Shown: positions 49,601 to 56,496 of the stretch, one piece after another | How the letters are laid out: each line of letters begins with the position of its first letter | Numbering within the stretch: position 1 is the stretch's first letter | Origin: Rhodospirillales bacterium | Lineage (GTDB): Bacteria; Pseudomonadota; Alphaproteobacteria; Rhodospirillales; Defluviicoccaceae | DNA: 64,000 nt | Reading direction: 5' to 3' | Assembly (NCBI GenBank): GCA_016712595.1 | Contig: JADJQT010000001.1 | Coordinates: 1,031,501 to 1,095,500 of the forward strand | Notes under the pieces: generated by a model | What the model was told of the DNA's origin: nothing | Seen by the model: only the letters and a program-made list of their open reading frames with translations | The model's database searches: none | Translations under genes and position numbers: made by a program

Positions 49601-49716
49601 CGTTTAGTAAGAATATTTTCCCAAAATTGACGCATGCTTTGCGCGCCGGGATACCAAACAGACATGCCGACGACGGCAATCTTGTGATAGGTCGGCATCA
49701 GCGCTTCGCTGTCCAT
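43636..49716 (-). CDS. Type I polyketide/secondary-lipid synthase KS-AT-ACP-ACP-KR-DH
   Basis: A 2026-residue megasynthase. KS spans about 10-470, with Cys 219 in DGACSSS, His 352 in GHGTGTPLGD and His 391 in VIGHTKAAAG. AT spans about 590-910, with Ser 695 in GGHSLGEL and His 800 in NAFHSKYMD. ACP1 has Ser 1064 in NIDSIKSAE; ACP2 has Ser 1186 in NMDSIKAAE. KR spans about 1475-1720, with VLVTGGARGITAE and Tyr 1634 in AVYAFSNEV. DH spans about 1745-2010, with His 1767 in ADHNFKGSLLFP and Asp 1936 in FFRDSLLQSV. No ER, TE or PPTase domain is seen. DSIK carrier motifs, a single module with tandem ACPs and a C-terminal DH place it with iterative PUFA-, enediyne- and HglE-like synthases, so a polyene or hydroxylated long chain is likely. 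AGGAGG precedes the start. Confidence 0.9.
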   Translation of the reverse strand: MDSEALMPTYHKIAVVGMSVWYPGAQSMRQFWENILTKRSQFREMLDQRLPLAEYWNEDKSAPDKTYGRWAAYIDGFDFDWRNRRVPKSAAESSDIVHWLALEVALRALQDAGYSRDQIRGSRTAVILGNTLTGEWTRANTMRTRWPFVEKVLRKTAMTRGLDGEAMEQFLADAEGAFKSVFPPVDEDTLAGGLSNTIAGRVCNFLDLHGGGYTVDGACSSSMLAVINAANALVLRDADMVLAGGIDISLDNFELIGFAKTGALTADEMRVYDQRASGFIPGEGCGFVVLKRLTDAIDDGDRIYAVINGWGISSDGKGGITAPSVNGQAIALRAAYRKAGYDASSIDFIEGHGTGTPLGDNVELRAICAAMHPEAAERSVGVTSLKSVIGHTKAAAGIGALIKTVIAVNRRVLPPICGTEVVRDVFREEAKAIFPLIDGAIRPHADVLRAGVSAMGFGGINTHVTCESFGPPARHIQPFMSEAVLLAHPEDAEVFVFAAPSIDEMRRQIDTVRADAAHMAKGELADLAASLAHRMAPNAPIRAAFVADSPQSFTLKLDALTAMAGKGVREGRFVRDEPRAIWFGNNVNRTRVAFLFPGQGSQRVNMAKTLIRRFAWAAELAEAAEQATTALGTDGLVDRILIDNLQVLTDDAISARQRALAQTEVAQPAIILASLIWYRYLAELGITPAAAGGHSLGELMTLYAGGACDERTLLSLAARRGYEMSPGRGDERGKMAALMCDRQTAQALIGSVLGYVTIANINGPTQIAVSGEGAAIDAIVTAAGRQGVNARLLPVSNAFHSKYMDGASAHFADVFAGLEGSIAGCRTLSCIDGNPILGTVKVGAHLGQQMLAEVDFVALAHSLAEEADLVIEVGPGRVLSDLFGSIVGKETVLALPIEPQAGSMQGWKQVLAATHVFGHELNWSALYADRLIRPFIPAHQRLFLENPCEREIVVPASAFGLTAIPAPDHGFTSVVAIGSATDGATVLPFPAPMRPADTATGSPQPAPHGGAGEAAAPVAAVQPPAVPQQSTRQRVMQVAAELTGFDIAMLSGDMRLLDDLNIDSIKSAELIAVLAREFGKEAQSEASTLANASIDALAEWLGERPAMPGGPQPSAPAVLPAPAPVASVPSAAVAGPTTPALLVLPAQPEARAIENQLLTLVAQLTQFEQETLDADMKLLDDLNMDSIKAAEMLTLVSKEHALPEALPLTDYANARISDIARAIVSARTQAPATTAPAAATAPAPSGSAARRQAAPPFPRRASWVRNFIETPVRSDVSAVPPMSAWRTRNVRVIRENDDLVAAACAACLSSHGAHVIETAFSSPAEAHSAPVGDVVIFVPAPAAILDWTSLGSFLDALHGATLSALALNGTGPKPRIAFVQRYTRLPRRQEDNPVYSATAYVASLALERSDIQMRSIGYTSGAAHVLDRLVAAIGSELLVKPAPVIVSFDDDGGRWTPTYPVDEPSRYHDRAIAWTREDVVLVTGGARGITAECALAFARKTGTTMALVGSSPAPDPQAADDAAKEIRHTLDRYAEAGLRCRYYSADITDGAAVAALVARVQQDLGPITGLIHGAGLNRPRPITTVVSASAAQECAPKVLGAVNLLSQLDIARLKTVIGLSSIIGVTGMHGNAVYAFSNEVLANLLADVRRTAPHAHVVSIAYSVWDEVGMGARMGSIDKLSAQGIGAIPVAEGVSRFLRLATADAGTDQIIVAGRMGRNGAWNQAAEGLSQVDARIDGQTLVYHHPQVETVYRRRLSLATDTYLADHNFKGSLLFPTVFGLEAMARAVHAVTGAVCLGSHAITDVSLARPITAGHHYDTELEVHAEVLERGTPSDPVRVRAGVRCDLTNFEHDHFAATFELTDLGEGPGHDVEVGAPLPIAKEGGLYGEVLFQGPRFQRISSVHRMENPDPNSGLCIFKSRHQRGEFLLGDPFFRDSLLQSVQLIIPQDVSLPVSIGRIELFSAPDVGDEERTCVAYLDEKDGDFYVTSVYALGGDGRVIERLQGYRLKILERRETPRVLRELALA

Positions 49717-49747
49717 TTTCGCCTCCTGACGAGGTAAAAACTAATAA

Positions 49748-49777
49748 ATATCGAGATTATCTAACAAATAACGTCAA
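49748..49777 (-). promoter_or_regulatory. Possible promoter of the PKS operon
   Basis: Read leftward, TTGACG and TCGATA are separated by 17 bases, about 30-60 bases before the PKS start. The -35 box is good; the -10 box is fair, set in very AT-rich DNA. Confidence 0.4.
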
Positions 49778-49789
49778 TAAATACTCATC

Positions 49790-49811
49790 GTGTGGAAATA
49801 ATATTCCACAC
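49790..49811. promoter_or_regulatory. 22-bp palindrome upstream of the PKS promoter
   Basis: Perfect 8-base arms GTGTGGAA and TTCCACAC surround ATAATA. It sits just upstream of the predicted -35 box, a suitable place for an activator, or for a repressor. The divergent winged-helix regulator is an obvious candidate binder but OmpR-type proteins usually prefer direct repeats. Confidence 0.55.
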
Positions 49812-50304
49812 TATGCTGATATTATATTAATAAATTTCAGTTAATACATCGTAACAGCGTGAGATTACCGGGTCGTGGCCAAACGGTGGGGTTTCCGTGG
49901 TTTTTTGGTGGATCAAGCGCGCGGCAATAATTTTCAGCGCGATGTCATATCCAGCGCGATGTCACAAAAAAATCCTTTGCTCTCGACAACGGCAATCCGC
50001 CATTTGGGGCATATAAACGGGGTGTCGAGGGTGTGACGAGTGGTTCGTCGGGCGGCGAGACGCGTTCGATAATCCGATGAATCGACGCATTCGTCGGGCA
50101 GCGACCGGCATAAACGGATTTCTGTACTGGAGAGGGTTGTTAACGCCTATATATAATGATTAATATCCTATATTTGTGACTGCGCTGTGACGTGATCGAT
50201 TGTTCGATAGGGCGCGGAAGTGCTCGCGCGGAAGCGGAACTCGCTCATCAAGGCTTGAAGCGATTTAACTTCGATAGGGTTTTCGGGGAGCAAGGGGCTA
50301 CGGC

Positions 50305-50955
50305 ATGACGGCTTTTGAACGAAGTCGGATCCACTGTGGTGAGCGTGTGCGTTTATTTCGCGGGGGAACGCGACTCTTGCGCGACGGGGCGCGACCGCCG
50401 GAGGTGCGTGAGCAGGGAAGCGCCCGTGAGCAGGGAAGCACAAGTCGCAGCGCGGCATGCGTCTGCCGACCGATCACGCTTGAAGATGTTCTGGCAACGC
50501 GCGCGAGCATCGCCGCGCTCACCCAACCCGGGAATGATGATGGGCAGGACACATTCCGAATCGATTTCGACGAAGAGCAGCTTTGGCACGGTATGCTTGA
50601 GGTTTTCCTACCACCTAAAGTATTTTCGTTGCTTCGTCTATTTGTAGAAAATCCATCAAGACTGTTAAGAAAAGAATTTATATTAAATAGTATTTGGCCA
50701 AATACGTGTATTACAGAAGGTATGATTAAGGAATACGTAAGAGATCTTAGAAAAGTCCTTGCAGATGACGCCAAATCACCGCGTTTCATCGAAACCGTGC
50801 ATCGCCGCGGTTACCGTTTTATCGGCGAGGTGCGCACGATCAGCGGATATCCTTTGGCATTGTCGGTGGCGTCGCGGCCGTGGACCGCAGAATTGGACAA
50901 CGGCCAGGAATTCGATAGCCGTCGTCGACACGCCGACGGCCGTATTCTCCCCTGA
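50305..50955 (+). CDS. Winged-helix (OmpR/CadC-type) transcription regulator
   Basis: A 216-residue protein. The DNA-binding domain spans about 90-175: VFLPPKVFSLLRLFVENPSR, LLRKEFILNSIWPNT, EYVRDLRKVLADD and FIETVHRRGYRFIGEV are the successive parts of the OmpR-type winged helix. There is no receiver domain and no membrane helix. The N-terminal 80 residues are Arg-rich and unlike known domains, so the true start may be later. Codons in 50600-50770 are AT-rich, very unlike the neighbouring genes, which suggests transfer from another genome. It is divergent from the PKS and may be its regulator. Confidence 0.75.
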   Translation: MTAFERSRIHCGERVRLFRGGTRLLRDGARPPEVREQGSAREQGSTSRSAACVCRPITLEDVLATRASIAALTQPGNDDGQDTFRIDFDEEQLWHGMLEVFLPPKVFSLLRLFVENPSRLLRKEFILNSIWPNTCITEGMIKEYVRDLRKVLADDAKSPRFIETVHRRGYRFIGEVRTISGYPLALSVASRPWTAELDNGQEFDSRRRHADGRILP

Positions 50956-51131
50956 TAGCGACCGGGTAATGGCGGGCGGGTGTGTTCTTGTCGGAAGAGG
51001 GGCAGCCGAGGCCGGTCGCCGGTTCGTGCCGAGGCCGACGTCGTCCGACGAGTGTTGAATGACGATATCCACGCTGTCAGTATCGCTCGCGGAGGGGCGC
51101 TGTCTGTCCCGTCCTGTCATGGAGGCAATTT

Positions 51132-51557
51132 ATGCGCACCAGTGCCCGCAATATGCTGCCTTGCAAGGTCGCGGATGTTAAGCTCGGCGCCGTTAACGCG
51201 GAGATCGTTCTGGATGTTGGCGAAGGCGTGAAGCTCTTTGCCATTATCACCGACGAAAGCGTCAAGTCACTCGGCTTGGAGCCGGGCAAAGACGTCTATG
51301 CGCTGATCAAGTCGAGCTTCGTGTTGCTGGCTCACGAGGGGCAGATCGGACGCACCTCGGCGAGAAACGTGCTGATCGGAACCGTCTCCCATCGCGAAGA
51401 CGGGGCGGTTAATAGCGAGATTGTGCTTGATCTCGGCAGCGGCAAGACGATCGCTGCGATCGTCACCAAAGAGAGCGCGAATAGTCTTGATTTTAAGGTT
51501 GGTCAGCGCGCCTGCGCTCTGATCAAGGCGTCTCACGTTATTTTGGCGGTCGACTGA
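51132..51557 (+). CDS. Molybdate-binding di-Mop protein (molbindin)
   Basis: A 141-residue cytoplasmic protein made of two tandem Mop/TOBE domains: SARNMLPCKVADVKLGAVNAE in the first half and TSARNVLIGTVSHREDGAVN in the second, each ending in a conserved ALIKSSFV / ALIKASHV strand. Such molbindins store or buffer molybdate as oligomers. No molybdate transporter or cofactor gene is next to it. Confidence 0.85.
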   Translation: MRTSARNMLPCKVADVKLGAVNAEIVLDVGEGVKLFAIITDESVKSLGLEPGKDVYALIKSSFVLLAHEGQIGRTSARNVLIGTVSHREDGAVNSEIVLDLGSGKTIAAIVTKESANSLDFKVGQRACALIKASHVILAVD

Positions 51558-51730
51558 TTAACGACGGCGTTGGATTAACGGGGTCTGTGGGCGCGCGCAT
51601 GATCGTTAAGTGGGCGTCGGTGCGAGTTTCCACAGTCGTCGGCCCTACCTGAACGGAGGGGAGGGAAGCCTTCCCGCCGGCATCTCTGGGGTGCCAGTAT
51701 CGCCGTCAACTATTCTGGGGAAATGATCCA

Positions 51731-52018
51731 ATGGGAGGCAGCCTCGGCGCTGGGCAGATTTCGCTGGAGGCCGTGCTTTCCTATGCCGCACTTGGTTTGA
51801 TTGTCGGGTTTGGCTACTATATCTCTATGCAGCTCCCCGAGCGCGCGGCTTCACTTCCGCGCTGGATGTTGCAGGCTGTTTATGCTCTTCGCCTTGCAGC
51901 CGCCATTGCATTCTTTGCCTGGCTCGCGCACCTGGGAATGCTTCCGGTACTCGCCGCGTTCGTTGGCTTTCTGGTTGGTCGTACCGTCGCGTTTCGCGCC
52001 CTCGGCGAAGACGCGTAA
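51731..52018 (+). CDS. Small three-helix membrane protein, AtpR-like
   Basis: A 95-residue protein with three hydrophobic segments (about 13-34, 45-65, 68-88). The pattern, with ALRLAAAIAFFAWLAHLG and ending in GFLVGRTVAFRALG, resembles AtpR, a small accessory subunit of N-type ATP synthases. No ATP synthase gene is near, so the resemblance may be only in topology. A GGGGA ribosome site lies nine bases ahead. Confidence 0.55.
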   Translation: MGGSLGAGQISLEAVLSYAALGLIVGFGYYISMQLPERAASLPRWMLQAVYALRLAAAIAFFAWLAHLGMLPVLAAFVGFLVGRTVAFRALGEDA

Positions 52019-52103
52019 GCACACCGTAGTGAAGGCGTCCCGCCGCTTATTGAGCGGGCCGCCTTGCCATCGGTTGAGAATAATCTAGCCTGCCGTCCGC
52101 GCA

Positions 52104-53612
52104 TCACGCCGCCAGAACGTTCGCCTCTTTCGAGACCTCTAGTTGGAACGTGACAGGTCCACGGCAAACCTTGCCGTTTGGGGCCTCAAACCGACCGTTG
52201 ACCGGGGCGTTCTTCGCATAGGGGCTGGTGAGAATGGCGACGTGCCCACCGGGAAACGGAACTTCCTCCAGCAGGCCGGATGCCTCCACGAAGCGATTGC
52301 CGGCAGTTGCGCACGGCTGGGTGACCAGACCGTCCTTTATCGCGTAATTCTGGTACCAGCGCACGCCGAGACCGACGAGGTCGCCCATTTTCAATGGCTT
52401 GCCAAATAAGCTGATCGGCAACGTGCCATCTTCGCTGATCGGCTGCTCGAAGCTGATCGAACTCATCTCGGCGATCGCCACTGGCAGATGGACCCGCTCC
52501 TTACGCAAATAGCGGAAAAGCGCCGCGGCCGTATTGCCAGGATGCATGCCGCTTTTCTCTTCCATGCGCGCTTGGTTCAACACCTGAACCAGCGGTGTTT
52601 CCTGGTTGATCGCGATCAGTCGCATCCCGAGACTGAGCAGATAGCCGTTCGCCACCATGTTGCCATTCGGCAGCTTCGAGAAAATGAAGTCGTGCTGCAT
52701 TCGCGGCACATTGCTGATCGCCTGACTGAATGTGCCGTCCACGGGTGTAACGTTGGTGATCAGGCAATCGCACACGTCCTTGAGCGTGCCTGACAGAACA
52801 TTCATCAAGGAGATGTAGCCACCCTGGCAGGTACCGTTCAACGTCACCTTCTGCCCGTGCTTTTCGACAAGTTTTTCGCATAGCTCGCGCGTCTGACGGC
52901 AGTCGTCGTCGGGCGTCATCGTCTGGACCTTCTCGTTTGCCCAGATGTCCTTGACGACCCGCACATAGGTGGGGATGCCTTCATTGGCGAAAGCATGCGC
53001 GTAGCTTTTATCCTCGTGTGGCAGGAATGCGAGAATGTGTACGCCGAGCATATAGGGGGGAACGAGAAGCATCGGCTTCAAATCGTCGCGGACGGTAACA
53101 CCTTTCCACAAAGGCATCACCTGGTACATTACAAAGCTATCCGTTTCGTGGATCAGCTTATAGCTGGGCGATTCGAAGTGAAAACCGAAAACGTCTTGAA
53201 CCTTTTCGATCTGATCGTTGAAATTTGACACTGCGTCCATGACATCCGCTTGCCGGTTAGCGAATTCGTCAAACTTTTCTCCCGGCATATCGAACAGCGT
53301 ATTAAGAAAAGCGCTACAGCCTTTCTCGCTTTCATCGAGGACGTAGCGAGACAACTGCTCGTGGTTGGCCCACCATGCCTTGTTTATGATCTCGGAGTTG
53401 TACCGCATGAGGTGCATCATCGCCGTCAGACTCGGCGGATGATGCCGTGCCGCGCGGGCGGAAATCTGCAGGGCGATGCGGAAAGGATCGAAGAACTCGA
53501 GCCGTTCGCGGTCGATCGCACGCCACAAAGACATACTGTAGCGCCACAGGCTTGTCGCCGCGTCCGGGGTCCCGTCGGCCGCACTTTCGTCCCTCAGCGC
53601 TTGCATGATCAT
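52104..53612 (-). CDS. PHA-synthase-like alpha/beta hydrolase
   Basis: A 502-residue protein with the fold of class I polyhydroxyalkanoate synthases. The lipase-like box is NGTCQGGYISL, with Cys as nucleophile as in PhaC (GxCxG). A later VTPVDGTFSQ and the C-terminal PGGHVAILTSP offer the Asp and His. The N-terminal helical part contains FFDPFRIALQ and NEIINKAWWA-like sequence seen in PhaC. It is shorter than the usual 570-600 residues and the Trp-rich PhaC signature is not obvious, so it may be a PhaC paralogue rather than the main PHB polymerase. No phaA, phaB or phasin gene is near. Confidence 0.7.
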   Translation of the reverse strand: MIMQALRDESAADGTPDAATSLWRYSMSLWRAIDRERLEFFDPFRIALQISARAARHHPPSLTAMMHLMRYNSEIINKAWWANHEQLSRYVLDESEKGCSAFLNTLFDMPGEKFDEFANRQADVMDAVSNFNDQIEKVQDVFGFHFESPSYKLIHETDSFVMYQVMPLWKGVTVRDDLKPMLLVPPYMLGVHILAFLPHEDKSYAHAFANEGIPTYVRVVKDIWANEKVQTMTPDDDCRQTRELCEKLVEKHGQKVTLNGTCQGGYISLMNVLSGTLKDVCDCLITNVTPVDGTFSQAISNVPRMQHDFIFSKLPNGNMVANGYLLSLGMRLIAINQETPLVQVLNQARMEEKSGMHPGNTAAALFRYLRKERVHLPVAIAEMSSISFEQPISEDGTLPISLFGKPLKMGDLVGLGVRWYQNYAIKDGLVTQPCATAGNRFVEASGLLEEVPFPGGHVAILTSPYAKNAPVNGRFEAPNGKVCRGPVTFQLEVSKEANVLAA

Positions 53613-54008
53613 CGTCCCATCATCACAACGGTCGTCACCTTAACATGGTGCAGCAGGAAGTCGCTATGCAAAGAACGCGGCCCAGCCAACGTGACCTGAT
53701 CGCAAGAATGTGACGCAATTTCGCTGATATCGGCCAGCAGGCGCCAAAAATGGAAAAGGCACGCAAAGCGTCATCAGCCCCGAAGACCAAGGTTAATTTG
53801 CGTTAATTATTCGTGAAGAGATCTGATCAGGGGGGCGTGACGCGCTTGCAGGCATTTTGATGCTGACGAGGACCGTTGAACGCGACGAACGGTTCTTCGC
53901 TCTTACCCGTTCGAGGTCCGCGCGAGCGGGGCTCCGCGATCTGACTGATCCGCCTTGAAAAGTCGCTCCATCGCCGCACCCGTGGGAAAGCGCGCGCGAA
54001 GGCTCCGG
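53613..54008. other. Gap between the PHA-synthase-like gene and recQ
   Basis: No gene is supported in these 396 bases. A loose inverted repeat, CGAACGG near 53886 and CCGTTCG near 53908, could act past the recQ stop but lacks a T run. The AT-rich piece at 53790-53825 may hold the promoter of the leftward PHA-synthase-like gene. Confidence 0.5.
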
Positions 54009-55856
54009 TCAGTCGGATACCGGCGTCGCGTGGCGGCGAATGACCGATAGAAATGCCGCGCCGTACCGTTCCAGTTTCGCCTGGCCGATACCATAGAGCT
54101 CGCGCATCTGGGATTCCGACGACGGGCGCAACGACGCCATCTCGATCAGTGTCCGGTCGGGAAACACCACGTAAGCCGGCTGTCCCTGAGCACGGGCGAA
54201 TTCGCGGCGCAGATCCTTAAGAGACGCCAGGAGCGCGGCATGTTCCGGCGCCACGATCGTGGCGGAGGCCGCGGTCCTGGTCCGCTCCCGCACCGGGAGC
54301 TTGGCGCGAAGTACGTCCTTGCGCAGAAGAACGCGCTCCTGACCACGCAGGACACACCGTCCGGCGTCGGTGATCCGCCAGCAGCCGTGTTCAGCAATAT
54401 CGAGTGAAATCAGCCCCGCGGCATAGAGCTGGCGGAAGATCGAGCGCCAGTCGTCGGCGGTGCGGTCGCGGCCGACGCCATACGTCGGCAGCAGATCGTG
54501 CCGCCAGCGGCGCAGCGCCGCATCGTCCGCCCCGGTGAGCAGCCGGACGAGATGCTCGGTGCCGAACCGCTCCCCGGTCCTCAGGATCGCCGACATCGCC
54601 TTTTGCGCGTCGATCGTGCCGTCGAAGGACTCGACGCCGTTCAGGCACAGATCGCAGTTGCCGCACGGCTCGGATGTTTCGGCGAAGTACGCCAGCAGTG
54701 TCTGACGCCGGCAGCGCGGCGCTTCGCACAAGGCGATGAGCGCGTTGAACCGTGCCCGCTCGATCCGTTTCCGTTCGTCGGGTGCGTCGCTCGCTTCGAT
54801 CTGCATGCGTCGCAAGCGGAAGTCATCAAGACCGTAAAGGGTCAAGGTATCCGCCGGCAGACCGTCGCGCCCGGCTCGCCCGATCTCCTGATAATAGCCC
54901 TCAATGCTCTGGGGCAGGTCGGCGTGACAGACGAAGCGGACATCCGGTTTGTCAATTCCCATGCCGAAGGCGACGGTGGCGACAACGACGATGCCATCTT
55001 CTTGCAGGAACAGGTCCTGGTTGGCGGCGCGCGTCGCCGAATCCATTCCCGCGTGATATGCGATCGCCCGATGACCGGCGGCACACAGAATGGCCGCGAG
55101 GGCTTCGGTCGTCTTGCGCGAGGCGCAATAGACGATGCCGCTCTGTTGTGAATGCGCCGAAATGAAGCTCGCCAACTGACGGCGGCGGTCAGCCTTCGGC
55201 TGCATGGCAAGGCGCAGGTTGGGCCGGTCGAAGGAGCGGATGAACGTCCGGGGAGCCACCCGGAACAACTTGCCGACGATGTCGGCGCGGGTGGGTGCAT
55301 CGGCGGTCGCGGTGAGTGCGATGGTCTGGACCCCGCCGAGGGCGTCGCGAACGCTGGCAAGGCCAAGATATTCCGGCCGGAAGTCATGACCCCATTGCGA
55401 AACGCAATGCGCCTCATCAATCGCCAGCAACGAAGTGCCCGCTTCGCGCAGATCGGCGCGCGTGTCCGAGCGTACCAGTCGCTCGGGCGCGGCATAAAGG
55501 AGCCGCAGGCTGCGCTGGCGCAGCATGCGGCGAACGTCGGCGTTTTCGGATGCGGTGTTGGCCGAGTTCAGGCTCGCGGCTTCGATCCCGAGCGCGCGAA
55601 GTTGGCCGATCTGATCACGCATCAAGGCGATCAGTGGCGAGACGACGACGGTCAATCCGGACCGCACTAGGCTCGGCAGCTGGTAGCATAGCGATTTGCC
55701 GCTACCGGTCGGCATGATGGCAAGCACGTCCTCGCCAGCGAGGATGGCGCGAATGATCTCTTCTTGGCCCGGGCGGAAGCCGTCGAAGCCAAAGACGCGC
55801 CGCAGCACCGCGCGCGCTTCGCTCAGCGCACCTACCGACTCGCCGGACTCAGCCAT
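54009..55856 (-). CDS. recQ: ATP-dependent DNA helicase RecQ
   Basis: A 3'-5' helicase of recombination and repair. The 615-residue chain has, in order, motif 0 (FGFDGFRPGQEEII), Walker A (MPTGSGKSLCYQLPS), DEAHCVSQWGHDFRPEY, motif IV-VI (IVYCASRKTTEALA, VATVAFGMGIDKPDVR, YYQEIGRAGRDG), the Zn-binding segment (CEAPRCRRQTLLAYF and CGNCDLC), a winged helix, and a C-terminal HRDC domain (AALLASLKDLRREFARAQG). All parts are intact. Its start overlaps the ferredoxin stop by eight bases. Confidence 0.96.
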   Translation of the reverse strand: MAESGESVGALSEARAVLRRVFGFDGFRPGQEEIIRAILAGEDVLAIMPTGSGKSLCYQLPSLVRSGLTVVVSPLIALMRDQIGQLRALGIEAASLNSANTASENADVRRMLRQRSLRLLYAAPERLVRSDTRADLREAGTSLLAIDEAHCVSQWGHDFRPEYLGLASVRDALGGVQTIALTATADAPTRADIVGKLFRVAPRTFIRSFDRPNLRLAMQPKADRRRQLASFISAHSQQSGIVYCASRKTTEALAAILCAAGHRAIAYHAGMDSATRAANQDLFLQEDGIVVVATVAFGMGIDKPDVRFVCHADLPQSIEGYYQEIGRAGRDGLPADTLTLYGLDDFRLRRMQIEASDAPDERKRIERARFNALIALCEAPRCRRQTLLAYFAETSEPCGNCDLCLNGVESFDGTIDAQKAMSAILRTGERFGTEHLVRLLTGADDAALRRWRHDLLPTYGVGRDRTADDWRSIFRQLYAAGLISLDIAEHGCWRITDAGRCVLRGQERVLLRKDVLRAKLPVRERTRTAASATIVAPEHAALLASLKDLRREFARAQGQPAYVVFPDRTLIEMASLRPSSESQMRELYGIGQAKLERYGAAFLSVIRRHATPVSD

Positions 55857-56220
55857 CGCCCAAGCCGGCCGGGTAGGTTACGAGAATGTCCTCGTCCCCG
55901 ACAACGCAGCGACAGGCGAGCCGGTCGCAATCCGCACGATCCGCCCGACGGGGACCATCGGCAGCACGGCGCCCGGTTGTCCGCCCGATCGCATCCAACA
56001 CTGCGCGCTCATCGGCATCAATTCGGCTTAGCGATACGGGGCTGCGAGTAAGGGGTTCGACGCGAACAATGCAGGCACCGCAGGCGCCCGCTTCGCAATT
56101 GAACAGGATTGGCACACCATGATCCTTGGCGATTGCCAACACTGTCCGGCTGGTTCCCGCCGGCAGAACGATGCTCTGCGTGTTGCGTTCCCGCTCATCC
56201 ACGAAGCGAATGGTCACCAT
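55849..56220 (-). CDS. [2Fe-2S] ferredoxin
   Basis: A 123-residue ferredoxin of the adrenodoxin/plant-like fold. Cluster ligands are Cys 42, 47 and 50 in NCEAGACGAC and Cys 103 (or 105) in RLACRC. An extra Arg/Asp-rich stretch (about 80-97) precedes the last ligand and is not usual. It is followed with an overlap by recQ, which is probably a chance operon rather than a functional link. Confidence 0.85.
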   Translation of the reverse strand: MVTIRFVDERERNTQSIVLPAGTSRTVLAIAKDHGVPILFNCEAGACGACIVRVEPLTRSPVSLSRIDADERAVLDAIGRTTGRRAADGPRRADRADCDRLACRCVVGDEDILVTYPAGLGDG

Positions 56221-56417
56221 CGCGCCCGTTCGCCGATCATTGCGTGCACCAGGAGGGAGCCTCGTTCGGACTGTGCTTGGGTGCTCGTTGCATCGTTACC
56301 CGCGTCCGGCGACTTTGCAAGATGCCAGCGCTTAGTTCTTGCTCGCCCGCCTGTGTCCGCTGCCCGGCGCCGCGCACCCCTGGAAAGTCCGGCGGGTGCG
56401 CATGGGTTAAGCATTTC

Positions 56418-56449
56418 GGGCGGGATCTCAGCGAAACCGGATCCCGCCC
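56418..56449. terminator. Hairpin downstream of ecm
   Basis: A perfect 10-base stem GGGCGGGATC / GATCCCGCCC with a 12-base loop lies about 50 bases past the ecm stop. No T run follows on the leftward strand, so it may mark an mRNA end only. Confidence 0.45.
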
Positions 56450-56496
56450 ACGTCGCTTTTCTGCCTTGCGTGCCGTCTGTCCCGATCGCGAGGCGA

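Larger units (their letters stand above)
49717..50304. other. AT-rich intergenic region before the PKS
   Basis: This gap of 588 bases lies between the divergent PKS and winged-helix regulator genes. Its first 150 bases are strikingly AT-rich for this genome and hold a 22-base palindrome (49790-49811) and a possible leftward promoter (49748-49777). A second AT-rich patch at 50145-50175 may serve the regulator gene. No small gene is convincing. Confidence 0.7.

Noticed and set aside
49790..49811. The palindrome as a lux-box for quorum sensing
   Set aside because: The sequence does not match LuxR-type sites and no LuxI or LuxR gene is in the window.
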